This document shows positions 1 to 6,484 of a stretch of DNA of 7,896 nucleotides, one piece after another. The translations under genes and the position numbers were made by a program. The notes beneath the pieces were generated by a model. It did no database searches, was not told the DNA's origin, and saw only the letters and a list, made by a program, of their open reading frames with translations. The stretch covers positions 1 to 7,896 of the forward strand of contig CAIRWP010000259.1 in NCBI GenBank assembly GCA_903882335.1, written 5' to 3'. The DNA comes from an uncultured Opitutia bacterium (GTDB lineage Bacteria > Verrucomicrobiota > Verrucomicrobiia > Opitutales > UBA953). The stretch's first letter is position 1. Every line of letters starts with the position of its first letter.

Positions 1-918
1 AAGCTGGGCGGGACCTTCGCCGAAGGGACGCTCGGCGGCGGCGCCAAGCTGGAATTCAAGCCGGGCACGGTGGGCGGGCCCTACGTGCTCGACGGCACCG
101 TCGTGCTGAACGGCTTCGAGCTCGGCGCCGTGGCCGACACGATCCCCGCGATCCGGGAGTTCGCCCAGGAGTTCATCCGCGGCAAGGCGGCGACCAAGGC
201 CAAGGTGACGGGCGTCGCTGGCACCGTCGGCGAACTCGCCGGCGTGGTCACGGTCGACGCCGAGCTGAACTCGGGCGGCGGCCGGCTCCGCTCGTTCGGC
301 GACACGAACCGCGGCGCCGCCCTGACCGCCGGGACCGTCAGCGACGTCGGCGAGACCCTCGGCGGCCTGGCTATCATCGCCGGCGCGCTCAGCAAGAACC
401 AGAAGCAAGGGGAGCAAATCGCCAAGATCGGCGCCGCGGTCTCCGCCGTGTCGAAGCTGCAGAAAGCCTTGGCCGACTTCCGGTATGACCGGCTCGAGCT
501 CAAGGCGTCGCGCCTGGCGACCGGAACCTTGAAGCTGACGACCTTTGAGCTGCGCAACGGGGATCTGAGCATCGCCGCGAACGGCGGCATCCAGATGCGC
601 GACGGTGTCGCCTTCGCCGACTGGCCGATGCTCTTCGACGCGAAACTGCGCGGCGCCGGCGAGTTCGCGACCTACTTCAACCTGCTCGGCTTCGGCTCCG
701 GGCTGCCCGAGGCCGACGGCCTGACGGCGGGCCCGGCGTTCCAGGTGAAGGGGTCCCTCAATAGCATCCACTCCGACGTGATGGAGAAACTCCAAGGGGC
801 GGTGGAACGTTACAAGTCCGGCGCCAGCTACCAGCCGGGCAACCCGACGCAGGGGACCGCGCCCGCGACGCCGAAGCGCAACCCGCTGGAAGGGCTCCTC
901 AAGGAACTCGGTCGATGA
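1..918 (+). CDS. AsmA-like envelope protein, C-terminal part (5' end outside window)
   Basis: The reading frame is open from base 1 to the TGA at 916-918, giving 305 visible residues. The GTG at 70 is internal to the frame, so the true start lies upstream. The visible part has alternating beta-rich stretches with glycine turns (for example LKLTTFELRNGDLSIAANGG), a helical, lysine-rich middle and a closing segment 'AFQVKGSLNSIHSDV' before a low-complexity Pro/Thr tail. That pattern resembles the C-terminal region of AsmA-type proteins, which span or line the periplasm and are linked to outer-membrane lipid transport and biogenesis. No catalytic motif is seen. The stop overlaps the start of the next gene (ATGA at 915-918), so the two are probably translationally coupled. 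The family call is from overall pattern only; it could be another large repetitive envelope protein. Confidence 0.5.
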   Translation, partial: KLGGTFAEGTLGGGAKLEFKPGTVGGPYVLDGTVVLNGFELGAVADTIPAIREFAQEFIRGKAATKAKVTGVAGTVGELAGVVTVDAELNSGGGRLRSFGDTNRGAALTAGTVSDVGETLGGLAIIAGALSKNQKQGEQIAKIGAAVSAVSKLQKALADFRYDRLELKASRLATGTLKLTTFELRNGDLSIAANGGIQMRDGVAFADWPMLFDAKLRGAGEFATYFNLLGFGSGLPEADGLTAGPAFQVKGSLNSIHSDVMEKLQGAVERYKSGASYQPGNPTQGTAPATPKRNPLEGLLKELGR

Positions 919-1859
919 GGCTCGGCCGCGGCGCGCTCATCGCCGGCACCGCGGCCCTCGGCCTGCTCGCCGCGGGGGCGCTCGCCTGCGGTACCGCGGG
1001 CGGCGGCTTCGGCGAAGGCGGGGCGCTCGCGCTCCTGCGGTTCCCGCGGGTGGCGGCGGCGATCGCCGCGGGCGCGGCCCTCGGACTGGGCGGCGCGACC
1101 CAGCAAGGACTTTTCCGCAACCCGCTCGCAGACCCGGGACTGACCGGGGTCTTCGGCGGCGCGTTGCTCGGGCTGGCCGTGCTCCTCGGCGGTGCGCCCG
1201 GGTTCGCCTGGGCCCACGCCTGGAGCCTGCCGGCGGCCGCGTTCGCCGGCGCCCTCGGCGTCTCCGGCTTACTCGTCCTGCTGGGCCGGGAAGGACCGCC
1301 CGCCCGCCTCCTACTCACCGGGCTGGGTCTCAACGCGTTCGCCGCGGCGGGCACGCTCCTGATCGCCAACCTCGCCCCCGAATCGCGCGAGCTGCTTCTC
1401 AACGGCAGCTTCGGCGACTGGCTGGGGATGGCTTCGCCCGAACTCATCATACGCCCGGTCCTGATCTGCGCCGGGGCCGGTGCCGCACTGCTCACCCTGG
1501 CGCGCCCCTTGGACCTACTCGCGCTCGGCGAGGAGGCCGCGCAGACCGCCGGCTGCGATCTCCGGCGGTTGCGACGTCGCGCGATCGTGCTCACGGCGCT
1601 GGCCGCCGCCGCCGCGACCTGCCTCGTCGGCCAGATGGCCTTCGTCGGGCTCCTCGCGCCCCACCTTGCGCGCGCGCTGGTCGGTCCACGGCACGGGCTC
1701 GTCCTGCCCCTCTCCGCCGTGCTGGGGGCGGCGTTGCTCCTGACGGCCGACACGCTGGGCCGCGCCGCGCTCCCCGGCACCCCGCTCTCGGCCGCCGCGG
1801 TCATGGCGCTGCTCGGCGCCCCGCTCTTCGTCTGGATCGCCCGACGCCACCATGGCTGA
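915..1859 (+). CDS. FecCD-family ABC transporter permease (iron chelate/haem/cobalamin type)
   Basis: This 314-residue, very hydrophobic inner-membrane protein forms the translocation channel of a binding-protein-dependent importer. Family motifs appear in the usual order: RFPR (42-45), the Q64-G65 and RNPLADPG (68-75) block followed by a Gly/Ala-rich helix, the cytoplasmic coupling segment LGEEAAQTAG, FVGLLAPHLAR (243-253) and the C-terminal GAPLFVW (301-307). The length is close to BtuC/FecD (about 320-335). The motif usually read as 'LPVGIVTALIGAP' is here PLSAAAVMALLGAP, a mild divergence. The ATG at 915 is supported by AAGGA at 901-905 and by the ATGA overlap with the upstream gene. The stop overlaps the next start by 8 bases, so permease and ATPase are one unit. 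The family also carries siderophores, haem and vitamin B12, and nothing here fixes the substrate. No periplasmic binding protein is adjacent. Confidence 0.92.
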   Translation: MRLGRGALIAGTAALGLLAAGALACGTAGGGFGEGGALALLRFPRVAAAIAAGAALGLGGATQQGLFRNPLADPGLTGVFGGALLGLAVLLGGAPGFAWAHAWSLPAAAFAGALGVSGLLVLLGREGPPARLLLTGLGLNAFAAAGTLLIANLAPESRELLLNGSFGDWLGMASPELIIRPVLICAGAGAALLTLARPLDLLALGEEAAQTAGCDLRRLRRRAIVLTALAAAAATCLVGQMAFVGLLAPHLARALVGPRHGLVLPLSAVLGAALLLTADTLGRAALPGTPLSAAAVMALLGAPLFVWIARRHHG

Positions 1860-2553
1860 CCTCGTGCTCCAGCTCAGCCGCGTCGCCTACGAACGGTGCG
1901 GTCGCCGCCTGCTCGACGGGGTCGGCCTGAGCCTGCGCGCCGGCGAGGCCGCCGCGCTCGTGGGCGCCAATGGCGCGGGCAAGACCACGTTACTCCGGGC
2001 CGCCGCCGGCCTGCTGCCCGCGACGACCGGCGACATCACGGCGACCGGACTGGACCCGCGCACCGCTGCGCCCGCCGCGGCCGCCCGCCGCCGGATTTAC
2101 GCGGAGCAGCACCCGTCCTGCGCCTGGGACCAGACCGTCGCCGAGCTCGGCGCGCTCGGGAGCCGGCCCGCGGCCTGGAAGGATTGGGCCGGACGGCTCG
2201 CGCTGACGGACCTCGCGGAGCGCCCGCTGGCGAGCCTGTCGGGCGGCGAGCGCCAGGCGGCGCACCTCGCCCGCCTGTTCGCGTCCTTGGAAGAACCTTA
2301 CGGCGCTCTGCTCCTGCTCGACGAGCCGACCGCCGCGCTTGACCGGGGACGCCGCGAGACCGTGCACGCCGCGGTCCGCGCGTGGGCGCAGGCCGGCGCC
2401 GCCGTGCTGGTGGCGACGCACGACGAGGCGTGGGCGCGGGCGTTCCCGCGGGTCATCGCCCTGGAGGAAGGTCGCCTGATCGCGGATGGTCCGCCCGCCG
2501 CGGTGTTCACCGCCGGGCTCGTGCGCGCGGTGTGGGCCGGGTCGCCGGCGTGA
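1852..2553 (+). CDS. ABC transporter ATP-binding protein (FecE/BtuD type)
   Basis: This 233-residue cytoplasmic ATPase powers the permease encoded just upstream. All core elements are visible: Walker A GANGAGKTT (38-46, Lys44), Q-loop Gln86 in YAEQHP, signature LSGGE (129-133), Walker B LLLLD with catalytic Glu (153-158), D-loop around ALD (162-164) and the H-loop His190 in VATHD. It has the single-domain length and C-terminal 'ALEEGRLIADGPPAAVF' segment typical of the FecE/BtuD/HmuV group. No Shine-Dalgarno site precedes the ATG, so it is probably coupled to the permease through the 8-base overlap. Its last 47 bases overlap the end of the convergent glycosylase gene on the other strand. The ATPase identity is secure; the imported substrate (iron chelate, haem or cobalamin) is unknown. 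Confidence 0.94.
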   Translation: MADLVLQLSRVAYERCGRRLLDGVGLSLRAGEAAALVGANGAGKTTLLRAAAGLLPATTGDITATGLDPRTAAPAAAARRRIYAEQHPSCAWDQTVAELGALGSRPAAWKDWAGRLALTDLAERPLASLSGGERQAAHLARLFASLEEPYGALLLLDEPTAALDRGRRETVHAAVRAWAQAGAAVLVATHDEAWARAFPRVIALEEGRLIADGPPAAVFTAGLVRAVWAGSPA

Positions 2554-3424
2554 CCGGCAACTGACCCGCCCGCGCGGCCGCGAACAGGAACTGCTGGGCC
2601 AACCCGGCGGCCGGACCGAAATGGATGCGCCCGAACGACTCGAGCCGGTCCGCGGGCCAGCCCCGCAGGCCATAGGCTTCGCCCAACGCCTGCACGACCC
2701 AGGTGTCGACCGGGAAACTTTCGAGCCGACCGAAGCCGAACAAGGCGACGCAGGCCGCGACCTTCGGGCCGACGCCGGGCAAAGCGCGCAGCTCCGTCAG
2801 GAGCGCGGGCGTGGGCAACGCGGCGAACGCCTCCGCCCAATCCGGCCGGGCCGCCAGCTGGCGCGCGGTGCCGCGGAGGAACGCGGCGCGGTAGCCGAGC
2901 GCGCAACGCTTCAGGGTCGCGTCATCCGCCGCGGCCAAGGCGGACCACTCCGGCAGGGCGTGGAACCCGGCCCCGAGCTCCGCGCCCAGCTCGGTCGCCA
3001 GTCGGGCGACCATCTCGCGGATCTGCAGGATGCGTTTGTTCGAGCTGCACAGGAAGCCGATTAACGCATCGCGCGGCGGCTGCCGAAGGATCCGCAGGCC
3101 GGGATGCAGCTGCAGCGCCCCCGCGAGGACGGGGTCGGAACGCCAGGGCAGGTCCGCGACGAGGCGGCCTTGCGCGCCGTCGGCGTCCAGGTAAGCGCGC
3201 AAGGCCGCCAGACCGACGTCGGCCGGCCCGCGCACGCGTCCTTCGAGACCGGCGTCGCCGACCCGCACCGCCGCGACGGTCGCGCCGAAGACGCCCTGCC
3301 AGCCGCCGGCCTCGTCGCGGCGCCAGCGGAAGGCCTGCCCACCGTCGAGTTGCTCGGCGAGCGTGGCGGCCGGCACCTCCTGGGCGAGTCCGAGGGGATA
3401 CCAATCGCTCCAGCCGACGGCCAT
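2507..3424 (-). CDS. 8-oxoguanine DNA glycosylase, OGG1-type (HhH-GPD)
   Basis: A 305-residue base-excision repair enzyme expected to excise oxidised guanine and possibly cut the strand by beta-elimination. Compared from memory with human OGG1, key positions align: GGQAFRW (28-34; Gly29 matches Gly42), CSSN (126-129; Asn129 matches Asn149), GYR (177-179; Arg179 matches Arg204), the helix-hairpin-helix LPGVGPKVAAC (215-225) with catalytic Lys221 (Lys249) and Cys225 (Cys253), PVD (238-240; Asp240 matches Asp268), and GLAQQFLF (274-281; Gln277 and Phe281 match Gln315 and Phe319). The Arg154 position appears to be Gln134 and the His270 position Trp242. The ATG at 3424 is chosen because the longer open frame upstream overlaps the lipoprotein gene and is Arg/Pro-rich without family similarity; it also leaves a five-base gap after that gene. 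The Pro/Arg-rich tail overlaps the convergent ATPase gene. AlkA-like activity is the alternative. Confidence 0.88.
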   Translation of the reverse strand: MAVGWSDWYPLGLAQEVPAATLAEQLDGGQAFRWRRDEAGGWQGVFGATVAAVRVGDAGLEGRVRGPADVGLAALRAYLDADGAQGRLVADLPWRSDPVLAGALQLHPGLRILRQPPRDALIGFLCSSNKRILQIREMVARLATELGAELGAGFHALPEWSALAAADDATLKRCALGYRAAFLRGTARQLAARPDWAEAFAALPTPALLTELRALPGVGPKVAACVALFGFGRLESFPVDTWVVQALGEAYGLRGWPADRLESFGRIHFGPAAGLAQQFLFAAARAGQLPVTPATRPTPRARARR

Positions 3425-3429
3425 GGCTT

Positions 3430-3927
3430 TCAGCGTTCCCCGAGGTCGCGCCGGGTGCCCCAGAGGAAGCTCTGCCGGGTCGCGAGGGCCTTGCCCTGCG
3501 CATCCGTCACCGAGAGGCGCCAGGCGACCGGCCGCCACGTGGACGGCCCGGCATCCTGACCGGTGAGGCCGATGACGAGTTCGCCGAACCAACCGCGCGG
3601 CAGGAGCTTGAGAGAGAAATCAAACCGCACCGGCGGGCGATTCTCCTCCCGTACGACCTCGAGGATCAGGCGGCCGTCGGGCGGCGGCACCCGGTCGAGC
3701 TGGACGTAAAAATAGTAACCTTCCCGGGACTTCTCTTGGGTACGGAAAACGACATCATCGCCGTGATGTTCCTTCGCGTGGAAGGCTTCGGAGGCGCGAG
3801 CGGTGTCGGCCGCGGAGCGGTAGCGCTCGTGAACGTAGGCGATGCCTGTCGGCGGGTTGCCGCAGGCCACGAGCCCCAAAACGGCGAGCGCGACCCCGAG
3901 GGAGGCCCTGCCCACCGCGTGGCTCAC
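3430..3927 (-). CDS. Small predicted lipoprotein of unknown function
   Basis: A 165-residue protein read from GTG at 3927. The N-terminus has a short basic start, a hydrophobic run (about residues 10-21) and a lipobox LVAC (19-22), so Cys22 is the likely lipidated residue after signal peptidase II cleavage. Residue +2 is Gly, which would favour the outer membrane under enterobacterial rules. The mature part is polar with alternating strands (GYYFYVQLD, RLILEVVREE, VRFDFSLKLL, WRLSVTD), suggesting a small beta-rich domain. I do not recognise a family. The GTG start is chosen because it overlaps the stop of the upstream 39-residue gene as GTGA, has AAGG about seven bases before it, and begins exactly at the signal peptide; the longer frame to 4080 would bury that signal. 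It is followed at five bases by the glycosylase start. A GTG at 3915 is a possible but weaker start. Confidence 0.75.
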   Translation of the reverse strand: MSHAVGRASLGVALAVLGLVACGNPPTGIAYVHERYRSAADTARASEAFHAKEHHGDDVVFRTQEKSREGYYFYVQLDRVPPPDGRLILEVVREENRPPVRFDFSLKLLPRGWFGELVIGLTGQDAGPSTWRPVAWRLSVTDAQGKALATRQSFLWGTRRDLGER

Positions 3928-4043
3928 TTCTTGGCCTTCTTCTTGCCGGCCGCGGAACGGGCGGCCTTGATGCGCGCCTTCTGGCGTTCGAGGTAGGCGC
4001 GAAGACGGCGACGCTTGATGACCTTGTTGTACTGTTGACCCAT
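3924..4043 (-). CDS. 39-residue strongly basic conserved-looking small protein
   Basis: The frame starts ATG at 4043 and stops TGA at 3926-3924. The product begins MGQQYNKVIKRRRLRAYLER and ends in an Ala/Lys tail (AAGKKKAKK). By count 16 of 39 residues are Lys or Arg and only one (Glu19) is acidic, so it should bind nucleic acid; a short helix covering residues 7-32 is plausible. Coding status is supported by an AAGGA site about ten bases before the ATG, by the GTGA overlap with the lipoprotein start, and by the organised composition. I have a general impression that similar MGQQYNK-type peptides occur in Verrucomicrobiota and relatives, but cannot verify it. Function is unknown: a ribosome-associated peptide (comparable in size and charge to bTHX) or an RNA/DNA-binding factor are guesses. 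It lies 95 bases downstream of tRNA-Asn on the same strand. Confidence 0.75.
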   Translation of the reverse strand: MGQQYNKVIKRRRLRAYLERQKARIKAARSAAGKKKAKK

Positions 4044-4127
4044 GGTGCCTGCATCCTTCCCCAACCCCTCCCATGGTCAAGGAGAAGGTTGCGGACGCCC
4101 CTCCGCCCGGGGGTTCCAGGGGTGAAA

Positions 4128-4227
<100 letters not shown>

Positions 4228-4229
4228 CA

Positions 4230-4259
4230 ATCAAGGCAAGGTCCCGGCCGCTCTGTCAA
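4230..4259 (-). promoter_or_regulatory. Candidate sigma70-type promoter for tRNA-Asn and the following genes
   Basis: On the minus strand a perfect TTGACA (4259-4254) is followed after 18 bases by CTTGAT (4235-4230), a weak -10 box. Transcription would begin near 4223, about ten bases before the tRNA. The strong -35, the position and the lack of any other promoter-like pair before the tRNA support it; the poor -10 lowers confidence. No clear terminator follows the tRNA, so the promoter may also serve the 39-residue protein, lipoprotein and glycosylase genes. Confidence 0.5.
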
Positions 4260-4328
4260 ACAAAAGTCACCCCAGAGACCGCATCACCCGCTGGCGACGT
4301 CGGCTCGGGAAGCCTCCCGCGTGCCTAA

Positions 4329-4341
4329 AAACAAGGTGTTT
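4329..4341. promoter_or_regulatory. Possible operator: AAACA-AGG-TGTTT palindrome before the sialate operon
   Basis: A 13-base dyad with perfect five-base arms lies in an unusually A/T-rich patch (about 4325-4360) of this G+C-rich sequence, 64 bases before the first NanM-like start. TAATCT at 4356-4361 could be a -10 box but has no good -35 partner. Such a dyad could bind a repressor or activator of the sialic-acid genes. No regulator gene is in the window and a chance dyad is possible. Confidence 0.25.
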
Positions 4342-4404
4342 CCACCGAAAACGCCTAATCTCTGGACACCCTCTCGCCGCCTGTCTTCCTTGCGTCCCAT
4401 CACC

Positions 4405-5376
4405 ATGCGCTGGACCCGACTTCCTGAAACCCCGAACGCCCCGGGCGTGGGCGGCTCCTTCCTCGGCGTGACCGGAGAATCCCTGCTGTGCGCGGGCGGC
4501 TCGAACTTCCCCGCCAAGCCGGCCTGGGAAGGCGGCGCCAAGGTCTGGCATGACCAGGTCCTCGCCCTCGCCACCACTCGCTCCAAGAAGTGGACGGTCG
4601 TCGGCAAGCTTCCCCGCCCGATCGGCTACGGCGTCGGCGTCTCGATCCGCCAAGGCCTCCTGACGATCGGCGGCGCGGATGCGCACCGCCATTACGCCGA
4701 CTGCTACGTCCTCTCCCTAGAGGAGGGCGAACTCAAGGTCCGGCCGTTTCCGTTCCTCCCGCGTCCGCTGGCTTACGCCACCGGCGCGCTCGTCGGCAGC
4801 AAGGTCATCGTCGCCGGCGGCACCGAACGTCCGGACGCGACCGTCGCCTCCTCGACGGCCTACGCGCTGGACCTCGCGAACCTCAACGCCGGCTGGAAGG
4901 AGCTGCCTTTGTGCGCCGGCTCCGGACGCATGCTCGCCCAGTCCGCAGGCACCAAGGACACCTTCTACCTCTTCGGCGGCGTCGCGCTCTCCCCCGGGGT
5001 CAAGGGCGCCGAGCGTGAGTACCTGACGGATTGCCATGCGTTCACGCTCGGCAAGGAGTGGCGTCGCCTCGCGCCCTTGCCGCGAGGGGCGGCCGCCGCG
5101 CCGAGCCCGTGCCCGTCGCTCGAGGGCAAGTTCCTGGTGCTCGGAGGCGACGACGGCAAACTCGCGGGCAAGGTCGAGCCGCTCAAGCATCCCGGCTTCA
5201 CCAAGGAAGTGCTGGGCTACGACCCGGCCGCCGACGCCTGGGAATCCCTCGGCGAGGGCTCCTGCGCCCTGGTCACCACCGGTTGCGCCAAGTGGAACAG
5301 CGGTTTTGCGGTCGTCAACGGCGAGACCCGCCCCTGCACCCGTTCGACCGAAGGCTGGTTGGTGCGCGCGGAGTAA
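4405..5376 (+). CDS. NanM-like cyclically permuted mutarotase, cytoplasmic form
   Basis: A 323-residue kelch-type beta-propeller expected to interconvert alpha and beta anomers of N-acetylneuraminate. Kelch strands ending in Gly-Gly recur: CAGGSNFP (29-36) followed by WEGG (41-44) and KVWHD, then LLTIGGADAH, VIVAGGTERPDA, FYLFGG, VLGGDDG (245-251) and the closing VNGETRP (304-310), consistent with six blades. The GGxNFP...WEGG signature is characteristic of the YjhT/cyclically permuted mutarotase family. No signal peptide is visible, unlike E. coli NanM and unlike the next gene, so it is predicted to be cytoplasmic. The ATG at 4405 is chosen because the propeller begins there; an in-frame GTG at 4321 would add 28 residues without family features. 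No Shine-Dalgarno site precedes the ATG. It is the first gene of the sialate cluster. The family is secure; the exact sugar is inferred from neighbours. Confidence 0.85.
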   Translation: MRWTRLPETPNAPGVGGSFLGVTGESLLCAGGSNFPAKPAWEGGAKVWHDQVLALATTRSKKWTVVGKLPRPIGYGVGVSIRQGLLTIGGADAHRHYADCYVLSLEEGELKVRPFPFLPRPLAYATGALVGSKVIVAGGTERPDATVASSTAYALDLANLNAGWKELPLCAGSGRMLAQSAGTKDTFYLFGGVALSPGVKGAEREYLTDCHAFTLGKEWRRLAPLPRGAAAAPSPCPSLEGKFLVLGGDDGKLAGKVEPLKHPGFTKEVLGYDPAADAWESLGEGSCALVTTGCAKWNSGFAVVNGETRPCTRSTEGWLVRAE

Positions 5377-5431
5377 GGTTGGGCTGGCGGAGTTTCCGGC
5401 CGGGCCCTAGGAAAGAGGGACCCCGGCGACC

Positions 5432-6484
5432 ATGACCCTGTTGCGCGCTTTCCATGTTTGTCTCGTGCTCGCGGCCGCGTCCTTGTCGGCGCTGGAGCTG
5501 CCCGACATCCCTGATCCGCACGGCCGCGCCGGCATGATGGCCGCGGTGATCCTCGACGGCGACGGCCGCGAGGCGATCCTCGCCGCCGGCGGGGCTAATT
5601 TTCCGGGCAAGCCGCCGTGGGAAGGCGGGACCAAGGTCTTCCATCGGGACATTTTCCTCTGCCGACGCGGCGCGGACGATCGCTGGACCTGGCGCAAGGT
5701 CGGCGAGCTGCCGGCCCCCAACGCCTACGCCGCCTTCTGCGCCGGCCTCGACCGCAAAGCCCTCATCATCGCCGGGGGCGCGGATGCGGACAAGCACCTC
5801 GACGCCGTCTGGAAAGTCACGGCGGACGGACGCTGCGAGAAGTTCGCGGCTCCGCTCCCCGAGCCGCGCGCCTACGCGGGTTTCGCCGAAGTGAACGGCG
5901 CGCTCGCGGTGCTGGGCGGCAGTCGTTCGCCCGACGCCACCGCCGCCCTCGGCACGCTCGCGAGCCTGCGGCTGGACAAACCGCAGGAAGGCTGGCGCCT
6001 CTCCGCCGACGAAGCCGCGCAGGCGCGGATCCTCCCGCTGTTCGGGGCGGAAGAGACGACTTTACTGTGGGGCGGCGGTTGCGGGCTCTTCGCGCAAGGC
6101 GGCAAGCCGGCGCGCGCCTACCAAAGCGACCTCCATCATGCGAACAGCCGGTTGCAGGGAGCCGACTTCCACGGACTCCCGTCCCCGTTGGCGGCGCCCG
6201 CCAGCCCGGGCGTGGCTTCGGGCTCGGGCCTCTTCTTCGTAGGAGGCGATGATGGGTCCCACTACGGCAAACCGCCGACGGACCACCCCGGCCAATCCCG
6301 CGACATCCTGTTCATCGACCTCGAGACGCGCGAACCCAAGGTCGTCGGCCAATGGCCGACGCCACTGGCGACGGCGCCGTTGCTGCGCCTCGGGCCCGAC
6401 CTCGTGACGATCAGCGGCGAGACCCGGCCCGGTGTGCGCACGCCGGCCTGCAGCAGCTGGACCATCCCCGCCAAATTCCGATGA
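5432..6484 (+). CDS. nanM: NanM-like cyclically permuted mutarotase, exported form
   Basis: A 350-residue paralogue of the preceding gene with a cleavable-looking signal peptide: MTLLRAF, a hydrophobic run to about residue 18 and a likely cut after SLSA (17-20). Mature kelch repeats match the upstream protein blade for blade: AAGGANFP (51-58), WEGG (63-66), KVFHRDIF, LIIAGGADAD, VLGGSRSPDA, the GGDDG motif (271-275) and the C-terminal SGETRPG (328-334). It should act in the periplasm on sialic acid released by sialidases, supplying the anomer favoured for uptake or equilibrating the pool. AGAGGGA-like purines (AGGAAAGAGGGA, 5409-5420) lie 11 bases before the ATG. The gap after the first mutarotase gene is 55 bases; the stop overlaps the next start as ATGA (6481-6484). 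It is the better nanM match because E. coli NanM is periplasmic. Substrate is inferred from context. Confidence 0.85.
   Translation: MTLLRAFHVCLVLAAASLSALELPDIPDPHGRAGMMAAVILDGDGREAILAAGGANFPGKPPWEGGTKVFHRDIFLCRRGADDRWTWRKVGELPAPNAYAAFCAGLDRKALIIAGGADADKHLDAVWKVTADGRCEKFAAPLPEPRAYAGFAEVNGALAVLGGSRSPDATAALGTLASLRLDKPQEGWRLSADEAAQARILPLFGAEETTLLWGGGCGLFAQGGKPARAYQSDLHHANSRLQGADFHGLPSPLAAPASPGVASGSGLFFVGGDDGSHYGKPPTDHPGQSRDILFIDLETREPKVVGQWPTPLATAPLLRLGPDLVTISGETRPGVRTPACSSWTIPAKFR

Noticed and set aside
899..1804. Long minus-strand open frame opposite the permease gene
   Set aside because: Its product is Ser/Pro/Ala/Arg-rich with no motifs, as expected for the antisense of a G+C-rich gene, while the plus strand encodes all FecCD motifs.
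3425..3592. N-terminal extension of the glycosylase frame
   Set aside because: It overlaps the lipoprotein gene in another frame, is rich in Arg/Pro/Gly without OGG1 similarity, and the family begins properly at the ATG at 3424.
3928..4080. N-terminal extension of the lipoprotein frame to the ATG at 4080
   Set aside because: It would place about 50 low-complexity residues before an evident signal peptide and lipobox, and it covers the better-supported 39-residue gene.
4098..4122. G+C-rich CCCCT/AGGGG inverted pair between tRNA-Asn and the 39-residue gene, as a terminator
   Set aside because: Only five base pairs with a long loop, and no T-tract follows on the minus strand. It does not qualify as an intrinsic terminator.
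4321..4404. GTG start at 4321 for the first mutarotase, possibly adding a targeting sequence
   Set aside because: The 28 added residues are polar and Pro/Lys/Arg-rich with no hydrophobic core, so they form no signal peptide, and they would cover the probable promoter region.
6352..6480. Longer start for the MFS transporter
   Set aside because: The extra 43 residues are Arg/Ala-rich shadow coding inside the mutarotase gene, and the ATGA junction at 6481 gives a natural start.
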